Source of the DNA: Methanomethylovorans sp. PtaU1.Bin073
GTDB lineage: Archaea; Halobacteriota; Methanosarcinia; Methanosarcinales; Methanosarcinaceae
Direction: 5' to 3'
Assembly: GCA_002067265.1 (NCBI GenBank)
Contig: MVQW01000065.1
Coordinates: forward strand, 1 to 11,966
Length of the DNA: 11,966 nucleotides
The notes under the pieces: generated by a model
Database searches by the model: none
The model's input: the letters and a program-made list of their open reading frames with translations, nothing else
What the model was told of the DNA's origin: nothing
Part shown: positions 1 through 7,862 of the stretch, piece by piece
Position numbering within the stretch: position 1 is the first letter of the stretch
Layout of the letters: every line of letters starts with the position of its first letter
Translations under genes and position numbers: made by a program

Positions 1-1198
1 GTCTGCTGTTATTGGCAGGGATCCCAGAGTATCCAGTGAAATGATAGAATATGCATTAGTTTCGGGGCTTGTGTCGGCAGGTTGTGATGTTGTCAAAATC
101 GGTGTTGTCACGACCCCTACACTTGCCTACGCTGCAAGAAAATACGAGTGTGGAGTAATGATCACTGCTTCTCACAATCCTGCTCCGTATGTGGGTATTA
201 AGGTATGGAATCCTGATGGGATGGCATTCGATTCAGCACAGCAGGAAGAGATAGAACGTATCATAGAGCAGAAAGATTTCGTAGCTGTGCCATGGAATGA
301 GATTGGGGACATCACCTCAGACAGTTCGGCCATAAAAGATCATGCTGAACTTATCCTGAGCAATGTAAAGCCAGTTAAAATGCGAGTCGTTGTTGATTGT
401 GGCTGTGCTGCAGGTAGCACTATCACTCCTTTCCTGCTTCGGCAAATGGGGTGTGAGGTAATTACTTTAAATGCTCAGCTTGATGGACATTTCCCGGCAC
501 GTAATCCGGAACCAATTGAGGAAAATCTGTGGATGCTCAAAAAGGCTGTGAAGGAATTCGGTGCACGTGTTGGTATTGCTCACGACGGTGATGCTGATCG
601 AATGATGGCAGTGGACGAGAACGGAGAGTTCGTTTCAGGAGATGAAATGCTTGCTATCTTTGCATTGCGTGAATGCAAAGATTCAGGAAAGCTTGTGGTG
701 CCTGTAGATACTTCCATGATGGTGGCTGATTCCTTACCCCTTTCAGAAGTGGTTTATACGCGTGTAGGTGATGTCTACGTGGCGGAGGAGCTCAAGAAAG
801 TAGGTGCAGATTTTGGTGGAGAACCTTCTGGAAGCTGGATCTTCCCAAGAGTGTCATATTGCCCTGATGGTATCCTTGCAGCTGCGCTTCTTGTAGAAAT
901 GGTACAGGAAACCTCACTTGCAAAAATGCGTGCAGTACTTCCTAAATATCCGACTAAGAGGGGTACTCTTCCATGTGACAACATGGAAAAGGAAAGGGTC
1001 ATGCAGGTCATTGCTGCAAAAATGAAGCAAATGGGTAAGGTTACAGATATTGACGGTGTACGTGTGGAAATGAAGGATGGATGGGTACTTATCAGACCAT
1101 CGGGCACAGAACCGAAGATAAGGATAACAGCTGAGTCTCGTGAAAATGTAGAAAATCTCTATTCAATGGCCGAGGAGATAGTAAAGGAGAATCTTTGA
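1..1198 (+). CDS. glmM: Phosphoglucosamine mutase (GlmM type), 5'-truncated by window edge
   Basis: An enzyme of the alpha-D-phosphohexomutase family. It most likely converts glucosamine-6-phosphate to glucosamine-1-phosphate in the cytoplasm, feeding UDP-GlcNAc synthesis. The reading frame is already open at base 2 and encodes [16 protein letters not shown], so the ATG at 41 is internal; roughly 40 N-terminal residues are missing upstream of the window. All four signature loops are visible: the phosphoserine loop TASHNP (Ser codon 170-172), the metal loop DGDADR (584-601), the sugar-binding loop GEPSG (818-832) and the phosphate-binding loop RPSGTEP (1094-1114). The stop overlaps the ATG of the next gene by one base (TGATG), so the two are translationally coupled. 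That next gene is a GlmU-like enzyme, which favours glucosamine over mannose or glucose as substrate. A phosphomanno- or phosphoglucomutase activity cannot be excluded from sequence alone. Confidence 0.93.
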   Translation, partial: SAVIGRDPRVSSEMIEYALVSGLVSAGCDVVKIGVVTTPTLAYAARKYECGVMITASHNPAPYVGIKVWNPDGMAFDSAQQEEIERIIEQKDFVAVPWNEIGDITSDSSAIKDHAELILSNVKPVKMRVVVDCGCAAGSTITPFLLRQMGCEVITLNAQLDGHFPARNPEPIEENLWMLKKAVKEFGARVGIAHDGDADRMMAVDENGEFVSGDEMLAIFALRECKDSGKLVVPVDTSMMVADSLPLSEVVYTRVGDVYVAEELKKVGADFGGEPSGSWIFPRVSYCPDGILAAALLVEMVQETSLAKMRAVLPKYPTKRGTLPCDNMEKERVMQVIAAKMKQMGKVTDIDGVRVEMKDGWVLIRPSGTEPKIRITAESRENVENLYSMAEEIVKENL

Positions 1199-2391
1199 TG
1201 AAGGCAGTGATACTTGCAGCCGGTGAAGGTACAAGAATGCGCCCTCTTACCGTTGCACGGCCAAAGGTTATGCTGTCTTTGGCCAACAAGCCTATGCTCG
1301 AACACGTAATACAGGCCTGTATACAGGCAGGTATAAAGGAGTTTGTGATGGTGACAGGCTACAAGGAAGAGACCATCAAGGCATATTTCGGGGATGGGAG
1401 CAAGTGGGGAGTACACATTGATTATGTCACACAGGAAAAACAGCTTGGTACTGCCCATGCAATAGGTTGCGCGAGGAAGTATGTGGATGGGCGTTTTGTT
1501 CAGCTTAATGGTGACATGCTTGTAGATCCTCTACATCTTGAAAAGCTCATAAAGCATAATGAAGCTGCCGTGATAAGTGTGAAGGCCGTTGAGAACCCTT
1601 CTGAGTTCGGTGTGATCGTTACAGAAGGCGATAAGGTTGTTCATATAATAGAAAAACCCCTTGATCCGCCGGCTAAAACCGTTAATGCAGGAATTTACCT
1701 GTTTGATCCTACTATCTTTGATTATATTGACAGGACACAGCCATCTCCGCGTAATGAATATGAAATTACCGATTCTATGCAGATGATGGTTAACGATGGC
1801 ATACATGTGGGTTTTGAACCCCTTACCAATATCTGGCTGGATGTGGGTAGACCCTGGGATATGCTGGATGCCAACAAGGCTCTGCTTGAAAAAATCAAAT
1901 CCAAGTGTGAGGGTACTGTAGAACCTATGGCTACTTTACATGGTGATGTGGTAATAGGCGAAGGTACTATCATACGCAATGGCGCATATATAATTGGTCC
2001 AGTGGTCATAGGTAAGAATTGCGATATCGGTCCCAACTGTTTTATCAGGCCATCCACTTCCATAGGCAATAATGTGCATATAGGTAATGGCGTTGAGGTG
2101 AAGAATTGTGTTATAATGGATGGCACCAAGATCGGGCACCTTACATATATTGGTGACAGCGTGGTTGGATACGGCTGTAATTTCGGTGCAGGTACCAAGG
2201 TTGCAAATCTTCGCCATGATGGTAAGACCATTAAGTCGGTTATCAAAGGTAAGAGAGTGGACACAGGTCGCAGGAAGCTTGGGGTCATCATGGGGGATGA
2301 TGTCCATACCGGTATAAACACCAGTATTAATGTAGGTGTTGTCATTGAAAACGGTAGTGGCACCAAACCAGGTGAAGTCCTGATGCAATGA
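1198..2391 (+). CDS. glmU: Bifunctional sugar-1-phosphate nucleotidylyltransferase/acetyltransferase (archaeal GlmU-like)
   Basis: A 397-residue two-domain enzyme expected to acetylate amino-sugar-1-phosphates and transfer a nucleotidyl group, giving UDP-GlcNAc. Residues 1-230 are a Rossmann-like nucleotidyltransferase domain with the pyrophosphorylase signature LAAGEGTRMRPLT and Lys23, plus LNGDM near residue 105. Residues from about 245 onward are a left-handed beta-helix built of hexapeptides such as IGKNCD and IGNNVH. His314, Tyr317, Asn337, Lys343 and Lys346 keep the spacing I recall for the acetyltransferase residues of Sulfolobus ST0452 (308, 311, 331, 337, 340), so both activities are probably intact. 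The start is the ATG at 1198: GGAGA lies 7 nt upstream. A TTG one codon earlier is possible but unnecessary. It is coupled to glmM by a 1-nt overlap, which supports consecutive steps of one pathway. Confidence 0.92.
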   Translation: MKAVILAAGEGTRMRPLTVARPKVMLSLANKPMLEHVIQACIQAGIKEFVMVTGYKEETIKAYFGDGSKWGVHIDYVTQEKQLGTAHAIGCARKYVDGRFVQLNGDMLVDPLHLEKLIKHNEAAVISVKAVENPSEFGVIVTEGDKVVHIIEKPLDPPAKTVNAGIYLFDPTIFDYIDRTQPSPRNEYEITDSMQMMVNDGIHVGFEPLTNIWLDVGRPWDMLDANKALLEKIKSKCEGTVEPMATLHGDVVIGEGTIIRNGAYIIGPVVIGKNCDIGPNCFIRPSTSIGNNVHIGNGVEVKNCVIMDGTKIGHLTYIGDSVVGYGCNFGAGTKVANLRHDGKTIKSVIKGKRVDTGRRKLGVIMGDDVHTGINTSINVGVVIENGSGTKPGEVLMQ

Positions 2392-2401
2392 TGGTGGTTC
2401 A

Positions 2402-3742
2402 GTGACCTCTGAAAGCACAGCAATGAGCAGGCTTAAAGAGCTTGCAGCAAAAGCTGCTGATGTGATATCTGGACATAAGTACGTGCGCCTCATATCTCAC
2501 AATGATGCTGATGGCCTTACGTCGGCAGGCATAATGTGCCGGGCTCTTATGAGAAAAGGCATACGTTTCCAGACTACTATCGCAAGCAGACTAGCCCAGG
2601 ATACTATTGATACCGTCAAGAGCAGTGTTTCTGCAGGTGACCTTGTTGTGTTCTGTGATATGGGCAGCAGCCATGCAGAGCTTATCAGGCAGATCGAAAA
2701 TGATGTCATAATTATTGATCATCACATGCCAGTGGGAGATTCCTCAGCAAAGGTAGCTGTAAATCCTCATTACACTGGTATTGATGGAGCCATATATCTC
2801 TCAGCTTCAGGCACTACCTACCTGGTAGCAAAGGAGATGGATCCGGACAATGTAGATCTTGCCGGACTGGCAATTGCAGGTGCTGTCGGAGACAAACAGC
2901 TCTTTGAAAGTGCAAATCTTCACATACTGGAGGAAGCAGTACAGGCAGGTGTGGTTTCTGTCAAAAAAGGATTTAAGGTGGGCGATGGTGATATTGCGGA
3001 TGTGCTTGAATACACGCCTGAACCTTATCTGGATATCACAGGTGACAGAAAGAAGATTCATGATTTCCTTGATATCCTTGGTGTCAAAGGAATATTGAGT
3101 GAGATGCCCCAGGCGGATCTCAAGAAAATTACTTCTTCTATTGCACTCAAGCTTGCTAAGCATGCAAGCCCTGAAGCTGTGGATGCAGCCATAGGAGATG
3201 TGCATTATCTTGATAAAGAGCTAGTAAAGAATGTTTACGATTTTGTTGCTATTCTCAATACATGCGGAAAACTTGAAAAAGCTGGATTAGCCTTGTCGAT
3301 GTGTATGCAGGATTCTTCTGTTGTAGAGGACGCGCGCCAGTTGATGGTCGAATACCAGAGGTCCATAGTTGCCAATATAAAGCAGGCCGAAGGAATGCTG
3401 CAGCAAGGAAAGAATATCTGGTATCTTGTAGCTAAGAATATGGACAACACAGGAATGATAAGCAGTACTATGGTACGGTATATGCACCCTGAGAAACCCT
3501 GTATCGCAACTAATGAAGTAGAAGGCATTGTCAAAGTCTCGGGCAGGGGTACGCGGGCCTTGATAAGTAAAGGTCTTGACCTTGCTTATGCAATGAGAGA
3601 AGGGGCTTTGGCTGTGGGTGGCCAGGGAGGAGGTCATAATATCGCATCAGGAGCTTCTATTCCGCCAGGTAGGGTACAGGAGTTCATTGATATCGTGGAT
3701 GGTATAGTGGGGCAGCAACTGGGTGAGAAGGCAGCTGATTAA
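2402..3742 (+). CDS. RecJ-like DHH-family single-strand-specific exonuclease (archaeal RecJ/GAN group)
   Basis: A 446-residue DHH-DHHA1 phosphoesterase, probably a metal-dependent nuclease of the archaeal RecJ/Cdc45-related group that works with the replisome or in repair. The catalytic motifs are complete: HNDADG (residues 33-38), the Asp of FCDMGSS (86), DHH (106-108) and GAVGD (Asp164). The C-terminal substrate-binding motif GGGHNIASG starts at residue 409. Intact motifs argue for an active nuclease rather than a Cdc45-like scaffold. The start is uncertain: GTG at 2402 has a weak GGTGG 4 nt upstream, while ATG at 2423 has no clear ribosome binding site. The gene begins 10 nt after the glmU-like stop and ends 2 nt before pcc1, so it sits inside the operon. 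Other DHH proteins, such as oligoribonucleases or cyclic-dinucleotide phosphodiesterases, share the motifs, so the exact substrate is inferred. Confidence 0.87.
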   Translation: MTSESTAMSRLKELAAKAADVISGHKYVRLISHNDADGLTSAGIMCRALMRKGIRFQTTIASRLAQDTIDTVKSSVSAGDLVVFCDMGSSHAELIRQIENDVIIIDHHMPVGDSSAKVAVNPHYTGIDGAIYLSASGTTYLVAKEMDPDNVDLAGLAIAGAVGDKQLFESANLHILEEAVQAGVVSVKKGFKVGDGDIADVLEYTPEPYLDITGDRKKIHDFLDILGVKGILSEMPQADLKKITSSIALKLAKHASPEAVDAAIGDVHYLDKELVKNVYDFVAILNTCGKLEKAGLALSMCMQDSSVVEDARQLMVEYQRSIVANIKQAEGMLQQGKNIWYLVAKNMDNTGMISSTMVRYMHPEKPCIATNEVEGIVKVSGRGTRALISKGLDLAYAMREGALAVGGQGGGHNIASGASIPPGRVQEFIDIVDGIVGQQLGEKAAD

Positions 3743-3744
3743 AG

Positions 3745-3978
3745 ATGAGGGTACGAACTACTATAACAATGAAAAGTCCCCATGCTTCACAGATAGCCGA
3801 GAAAGTAGCTTTTTCTCTTTCTCCCGATAATCTTTCCGGTATGAGCACAGAAGTTGCTGAAGGAATGGCAACTATCAGTTTTAGTACTGAAAAGGTTACA
3901 ACCCTCATTGCCACTGTGGATGATCTGCTTATGAATGCCAGGATAGCTGAAGAAGTGCTGGAAAGGGTAGATAAATGA
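3745..3978 (+). CDS. pcc1: KEOPS complex subunit Pcc1
   Basis: A 77-residue protein of the Pcc1 family, the dimerisation subunit of the KEOPS complex. With Kae1, Bud32 and Cgi121, KEOPS makes the universal t6A modification at position 37 of ANN-decoding tRNAs. Length and sequence fit the family: a short beta-alpha-beta-beta-alpha layout, the SLSPDN motif after the first helix, and the conserved TLIATVDDLLMNARIAEE helix near the C-terminus. Only 2 nt separate it from the upstream DHH gene and no good ribosome binding site is visible, so translation is probably coupled. No other KEOPS gene lies in the window. It is the last gene of the plus-strand operon and is followed by a small hairpin. Confidence 0.9.
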   Translation: MRVRTTITMKSPHASQIAEKVAFSLSPDNLSGMSTEVAEGMATISFSTEKVTTLIATVDDLLMNARIAEEVLERVDK

Positions 3979-3981
3979 CTC

Positions 3982-4001
3982 TCAAAGGCACTCACCTTTG
4001 A
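3982..4001. terminator. Hairpin between convergent genes
   Basis: Seven-base arms TCAAAGG and CCTTTGA flank a 6-nt loop immediately after the pcc1 stop, where the plus-strand operon meets the convergent DUF1508 gene. There is no long T-run, so it could be a weak terminator or an mRNA 3'-end stabiliser. Confidence 0.4.
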
Positions 4002-4022
4002 ACATCTAATTATGATCTAATT

Positions 4023-4211
4023 TCATTTCACCGGAGTTTCCATCTCAACCACTTTCGCCACAGGAGCATTCTTTTTCACAGATTCTATTCCTTTCAGACA
4101 ACCAGTCTTGCTGGCGTATGTCTGACCTGTGGCTATTATCTCTCCGTTCCTTGCCCTCAATCTGAAACTGTATTTTCCGGTGTTATCGGTAAATACTTCG
4201 AACTTTGATAT
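4023..4211 (-). CDS. DUF1508/YegP-family small protein with apparent ATA start codon
   Basis: A 62-residue protein of the DUF1508 (YegP) family, whose function is not established. The family hallmarks are present in one unit: KFEVFTDNTGKYSFRLRARNGEIIATG, read here as KFEVFTDN then GKYSFRLRARNGEIIATG, followed by the TYASKTGCLKGIESVKKNAP segment. E. coli YegP has two such units; single-unit forms are common. The oddity is the start. No ATG, GTG or TTG lies in frame between the upstream in-frame TGA and the conserved SKFEVF sequence. Instead the codon before SKF is ATA at 4211-4209, and AGGAGG (4224-4219) sits exactly 7 nt upstream. An ATG at 4216-4214 is in a different frame and only 2 nt from the SD, and gives an 18-residue dead end. 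So this is either an ATA start, a recent ATG-to-ATA loss, or a 1-nt indel. It lies downstream of the uracil-DNA glycosylase gene, probably with its own promoter. Confidence 0.75.
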   Translation of the reverse strand: MSKFEVFTDNTGKYSFRLRARNGEIIATGQTYASKTGCLKGIESVKKNAPVAKVVEMETPVK

Positions 4212-4218
4212 TTCATCA

Positions 4219-4225
4219 CCTCCTC
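4219..4225 (-). promoter_or_regulatory. Strong Shine-Dalgarno site that places the ATA start
   Basis: GAGGAGG, continuing as TGAT, gives an extended match to the archaeal 16S 3' end. The 7-nt spacer after it ends exactly at the ATA codon of the DUF1508 frame. The same spacing is found before the glmU-like ATG, which is why ATA is taken as the functional initiation position. Confidence 0.65.
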
Positions 4226-4269
4226 ATTTTATTACTTACTCAGACAAAGCTACCGCTCAGATATTGCCA

Positions 4270-4279
4270 ATTATAAGCT
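4270..4279 (-). promoter_or_regulatory. Candidate TATA box for the DUF1508 gene
   Basis: On the minus strand this reads GCTTATAATT. A start about 25 nt downstream would give a leader of roughly 35 nt carrying the SD. A second TATA-like stretch (TTTATAATAT) lies farther up at about 4343-4352. Assigned by pattern only. Confidence 0.3.
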
Positions 4280-4380
4280 ACAGCAGGTATAGCTAAGGTG
4301 CCCTCCTCCAAAAGCACTTCTTACCTCAAAAAAGGGTGATTTGCATATTATAAAAAAGTTTCTTTTTAGGGGTATAAATA

Positions 4381-4392
4381 CATAAAAAAGTG
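4381..4392 (-). terminator. T-run after the uracil-DNA glycosylase gene
   Basis: The minus-strand RNA reads CTCACTTTTTTATG about 10 nt after the UDG stop. A U-tract without a stable hairpin is typical of archaeal transcription ends. Confidence 0.35.
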
Positions 4393-4398
4393 AGAAAT

Positions 4399-4992
4399 CT
4401 ATCGTGTTTTCTGCCACAGGGCTTTATTTATATCGATCATTTCTTTCTGCTTTTCCATGAGGGAACGTCGGTAAAGCAGAGCTGCTGGATGGTACAGTTT
4501 TATGAGATGTTTGCCCTTAGGTGTGATCACCGCTTCACCCCAATCCAGTGAGGAAATGCTAAATGCCTGTTCTGCCGTGTTGCCCAGAAGTATTATTACA
4601 TTAGGATCAAGTATTTCTATCTGGGCAAGCAGAAATGGTATGCATGTCTTAATCTCTTTTTGTGTTGGTTTTCTGTTATTCGGAGGTCGGCATTTTACCG
4701 TATTAATAATAGCATATTCGTTTTCATCAAGGTCCATGTAATTGATAAGTCCATCCAGGACCTTACCCGCCCTGCCACAGAAAGGGATGCCAGCTTCATC
4801 TTCGTTCTTGCCTGGGGCTTCCCCGATAAAAACCACTTTTGGTCTTTCAGAACCTCTCATTATCACTTTATTGGTAGCATTCTCGTGTAACTGGCACCTT
4901 TTACATTCCAGTATTGTTAATGTTATTCCTTTTAGTCCCAGTTTGACCAGTTCGCCCACAATTAGAGCAGGCGCATTGCAGTTTGTACTCAT
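4399..4992 (-). CDS. Family 4 (type 4) uracil-DNA glycosylase, Fe-S cluster
   Basis: A 197-residue uracil-DNA glycosylase that removes uracil from DNA after cytosine deamination or misincorporation, starting base excision repair. Motif A is GEAPGKNED (residues 57-65), followed by FCGRAG (71-76), the NTVKCRPPNNRKP segment around residue 100, and the catalytic-loop motif HPAALLYRR starting at His168. Four cysteines (30, 33, 101, 117) match the [4Fe-4S] pattern of the family, including the N-terminal CxxC. Length is normal. The ATG at 4992 is 1 nt beyond the stop of the upstream ketopantoate reductase gene, and AAAGGT lies just ahead of it, so the two form an operon. There is no obvious metabolic link between these two products. 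Confidence 0.93.
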   Translation of the reverse strand: MSTNCNAPALIVGELVKLGLKGITLTILECKRCQLHENATNKVIMRGSERPKVVFIGEAPGKNEDEAGIPFCGRAGKVLDGLINYMDLDENEYAIINTVKCRPPNNRKPTQKEIKTCIPFLLAQIEILDPNVIILLGNTAEQAFSISSLDWGEAVITPKGKHLIKLYHPAALLYRRSLMEKQKEMIDINKALWQKTR

Positions 4993-4993
4993 T

Positions 4994-5917
4994 TTAGTTA
5001 CCTTTGGTCTTTAGATCTTCCATGAAATGTATCTGTGCGGTGATGAATGCGTTATATGGTACATCTATGGAATATCCTTTTGCACGCTGCACTATTGCAC
5101 CATTCAAGAACTCTATTTCTGTCTTCTTGCGGGCTGCAAGGTCCTGCAGCATGGAAGAATGATGTGCCCGTGTATTTGGTAATTGATATTCTTTCAGGTA
5201 TCTCAGATATTCAGTGGCATTATTCCAGGACAACTGAACCTTTTCAGCGGCAGTGATCATGAACGCTTCGTGTATCATTCGTTCTATTATGCTCCATGCA
5301 TGTGGATTCTCCAATTTTCCATAGGGAACACCCATTATTGCTCCAAGCGGGTTCAATGCACAGTTGTAAAGGACTTTAGACCAGAGTGCTCCTTTTATAT
5401 TACCTGTGGTAGACACAGGAACACCAGCTTGTTGGAGTATATTTGCAATCTTCTGTATGCTGTCATCCATTCCTGAAGGGAATCTGCCAAGCTGCATAGG
5501 GCCACTTTCCACGGATACGTGAACACTGGCATCGCCGGCCCATTCAAAACCTGTGATAATAGTGCCGCCTATAACGCTATCAGTGTATTCTGCAATTATC
5601 TCTTCATTCCCTATACCATTTTGGAGGCTTATTACTTCCCCACCTTTTATCACATCAGCGAACTGTTCACAAATGGATCTGGTAGCAGTGGACTTGGAGC
5701 TTATGAATATGTAATCAAAATTCCTGTCCTTTGGTATCTCTTCACCGCAACTGAAAAAGCTGATCTCTTCTCCCCAGATACCGGTCATTTTGAAACCTTT
5801 GGTCCTGATAATATCAGCATGTTTTTGTCTGCACACAGCATGCACATCAGCAACCTTAGAAAGACGGGCTGCTAGGGACAGACCGACGGCACCTGCACCT
5901 AATATCAATATATTCAT
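4994..5917 (-). CDS. panE: 2-dehydropantoate 2-reductase (ketopantoate reductase)
   Basis: An NAD(P)H-dependent reductase of the PanE/ApbA family converting 2-dehydropantoate to pantoate for coenzyme A synthesis. The N-terminus is a Rossmann fold beginning MNILILGAGAVG. SLQNGIGNEE is the usual loop of the NAD domain. GALWSKVLYNCALNPLGA carries the expected catalytic lysine, and HHSSMLQDLAARKKTEIEFLNG is the C-terminal signature of the family. From ATG 5917 it is 307 residues, normal for PanE. A TTG at 5935 would add six residues and has AGGA 7 nt upstream, so it remains possible; ATG is chosen because the Rossmann strand begins immediately after it. It is the first gene of a minus-strand pair with uracil-DNA glycosylase and is divergent from serS. 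Confidence 0.9.
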   Translation of the reverse strand: MNILILGAGAVGLSLAARLSKVADVHAVCRQKHADIIRTKGFKMTGIWGEEISFFSCGEEIPKDRNFDYIFISSKSTATRSICEQFADVIKGGEVISLQNGIGNEEIIAEYTDSVIGGTIITGFEWAGDASVHVSVESGPMQLGRFPSGMDDSIQKIANILQQAGVPVSTTGNIKGALWSKVLYNCALNPLGAIMGVPYGKLENPHAWSIIERMIHEAFMITAAEKVQLSWNNATEYLRYLKEYQLPNTRAHHSSMLQDLAARKKTEIEFLNGAIVQRAKGYSIDVPYNAFITAQIHFMEDLKTKGN

Positions 5918-6006
5918 TATATCATCACACTTCAAGGCATAATCCTGTTAGATAGAAATAATAAGGTGTGCAGTAAGGATAGATATGAAATAAGTTTTTT
6001 GCTCAA

Positions 6007-6034
6007 CTGCTTTCCTTTTGGAAAAATTAAGCAG
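6007..6034. other. Imperfect inverted repeat in the panE-serS divergent spacer
   Basis: Outer arms CTGCTT and AAGCAG enclose a nested TTCC/GGAA pair. It lies between the two divergent genes and upstream of the likely serS TATA box. It could be an operator or chance; no T-run follows. Confidence 0.25.
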
Positions 6035-6090
6035 CTGGTCCTTGAAAGGCTAGCGGGTTAAAAAATCCAGTTCATTGGTTTTGGATGGAA

Positions 6091-6100
6091 AATTAATAAA
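6091..6100 (+). promoter_or_regulatory. Candidate TATA box for serS
   Basis: AATTAATAAA in an A-rich context, about 88 nt before the serS ATG. It would give a leader of around 55 nt carrying GAGGA at 6166-6170. Weak, pattern-based call. Confidence 0.25.
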
Positions 6101-6178
6101 GGATGTAAACCTTTTTCCCTACTGAAAAGCTTACTTATTATGCTGGCTCTTCATTCACTATTACCGAGGAATAAATAA

Positions 6179-7687
6179 ATGGAATTGCATTTCACATTGA
6201 AAGTCTCTCTCCGGACGAGTTCAGATGTTACTCCTGCTCATGATATGATCGGGGAGTATTTAGAAGAGGCAAACAAGACCATACTCATCAAAGGTGCTTC
6301 TGATGGTTATGGAGCACAGGTTGTAGAATGGAGTACTAGCGGTAACAAGATAGACTTGCTGATAGAATCCGGAAGATATGTACGTGCTCATGATGCTCTC
6401 ATACGCATACGCAAGCCTTTGGCAGCAAAATTGGGAAAGGAGTTTCGTATAGGTCTTAGGGCAATAGAGGTGGAGTCATTTATTATCTCCATGCCGGCGG
6501 AAAAACCCTTAAAACAAATGAAGATACCCTACGTGAAGTCCATAGAGTATGAGGATGGTGCAATACAGCTGTCTCTGGATGTGGGTGAGTCAGAGATAGA
6601 AAACAAGGTGCCTGACAGAATTCTTACCTTGATGGAAGATAAGATCCAGCAGCAATCCTATGGCGGTAAAGCTGAACACTGGCAATTGCTCTGGCAGAGT
6701 GAAAAGAAAGATCATAAGTTCTTTGATGATCCTACCCAGGCAATGTTAAAAGAGGGCTGGCTCAAGAGAGGTGCAAGCCGTGGCCAGTGGATACATGGAC
6801 CACAGTCCACCCAGATGTTTAGGACCTTTGAGAAAATAGTGCTCGAGGAACTGTTGGGTCCGTTAGATTACAGGGAAATGATCTTCCCCAAGCTGGTGCC
6901 TTGGGAAGTCTGGCAGAAGTCAGGCCATGCGAAAGGTGTCTACCCGGAGATATACTATGTATGCCCGCCTAAAACAAGGGATCCTGAGTACTGGGAAGAG
7001 GTCAGTGATTATTACAAGGTTACTCACGAGGTTCCTACTGCTCTTATTAAAGAGAAGATCGGTGAACCTATAGGCGGTATGTGCTATGCTCAATGTCCTC
7101 CTTTTTGGATGTACCTGCAGGGCGAGACCGTACCCACGGATGAGTTTCCTATCAAGGTCTTTGACAGGTCGGGCACTTCTCACAGATATGAGAGTGGCGG
7201 TATTCACGGCATGGAACGTGTGGATGAATTCCACAGGATAGAGATCGTATGGCTTGGAACTAAGGAACAGGTCCTGGATTCTGCCAAGGAGCTGCATGAG
7301 AAGTATATGCACATATTCAATGAGATCCTTGAACTGGAATGGAGAAAGGCATGGGTTACTCCCTGGTTCATGGCTCAAGAGGGTTTGACAGGTGTAGCTG
7401 CACAGACAGAGGCAGGTACTACTGATTATGAAGCTGTTCTACCCTACAGGGGAGAGAATGGGGAATGGCTGGAATTCCAGAATGTAAGCGTAAATGGAAC
7501 CAAATATCCTTCTGGCTTTAATGTCAAATGCCAGTCAGGCGAGGAACTTTGGTCAGGATGTTCGGGAGTAGGTCTGGAAAGATGGTCTTCCGCGTTCTTT
7601 GCTCAGAAAGGTCTTAACCCTGCTAACTGGCCTGAAGAATTCGCAAAGCGTGTCGGGCAAATCTCAAAGGGTATACGCTTCCTGTAA
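6179..7687 (+). CDS. serS: Seryl-tRNA synthetase, methanogenic (type 2) form
   Basis: A 502-residue class II aminoacyl-tRNA synthetase charging tRNA-Ser (and tRNA-Sec where present) with serine. It is the rare methanogen type, not the common bacterial type: the N-terminal tRNA-binding domain (about 1-165) is a compact alpha/beta fold rather than a long coiled coil. Zn ligands Cys306, Glu355 and Cys461 lie at exactly the positions described for the Methanosarcina barkeri enzyme, in [16 protein letters not shown] and WSGCSGVG. Motif 2 is in the [17 protein letters not shown] stretch (335-351), and motif 3 is [11 protein letters not shown] (463-473). The ATG at 6179 is preceded by GAGGA at 6166-6170. 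The gene stands alone, divergent from panE and followed by a hairpin. M. barkeri carries a second, bacterial-type SerRS elsewhere; this window cannot tell whether that is so here. Confidence 0.97.
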   Translation: MELHFTLKVSLRTSSDVTPAHDMIGEYLEEANKTILIKGASDGYGAQVVEWSTSGNKIDLLIESGRYVRAHDALIRIRKPLAAKLGKEFRIGLRAIEVESFIISMPAEKPLKQMKIPYVKSIEYEDGAIQLSLDVGESEIENKVPDRILTLMEDKIQQQSYGGKAEHWQLLWQSEKKDHKFFDDPTQAMLKEGWLKRGASRGQWIHGPQSTQMFRTFEKIVLEELLGPLDYREMIFPKLVPWEVWQKSGHAKGVYPEIYYVCPPKTRDPEYWEEVSDYYKVTHEVPTALIKEKIGEPIGGMCYAQCPPFWMYLQGETVPTDEFPIKVFDRSGTSHRYESGGIHGMERVDEFHRIEIVWLGTKEQVLDSAKELHEKYMHIFNEILELEWRKAWVTPWFMAQEGLTGVAAQTEAGTTDYEAVLPYRGENGEWLEFQNVSVNGTKYPSGFNVKCQSGEELWSGCSGVGLERWSSAFFAQKGLNPANWPEEFAKRVGQISKGIRFL

Positions 7688-7696
7688 ATCTAATAT

Positions 7697-7724
7697 ATCG
7701 GTCAGTGTGCTGACCGATTTCTTT
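7697..7724 (+). terminator. Hairpin terminator after serS
   Basis: Perfect 9-bp arms ATCGGTCAG and CTGACCGAT with a TGTG loop (7697-7718), followed by TTCTTT. It begins 9 nt after the serS stop and runs straight into the TATA box of the next gene. Confidence 0.6.
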
Positions 7725-7730
7725 ATATAG
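7721..7730 (+). promoter_or_regulatory. Candidate TATA box for the S3Ae gene
   Basis: CTTTATATAG is a good archaeal TATA element. Initiation about 25 nt downstream would leave a leader of around 110 nt that includes a small CGTTC/GAACG hairpin near 7785-7800. It directly abuts the serS terminator stem. Confidence 0.45.
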
Positions 7731-7862
7731 GGACATGTATAGTATAGAGAGCCACTAATTAGGATCTATTCTATGTTACCGTTCTTAGGAACGAATGCAC
7801 AGTGAAAAGATACATTATTCATATCATTTATCATAAGAATCCACATTGATCGGAGGAATTAC

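Noticed and set aside
1722..2493. Long minus-strand frames opposite the glmU-like gene
   Set aside because: They are antisense to a clear two-domain enzyme and their proline/threonine/serine-rich products match no family.
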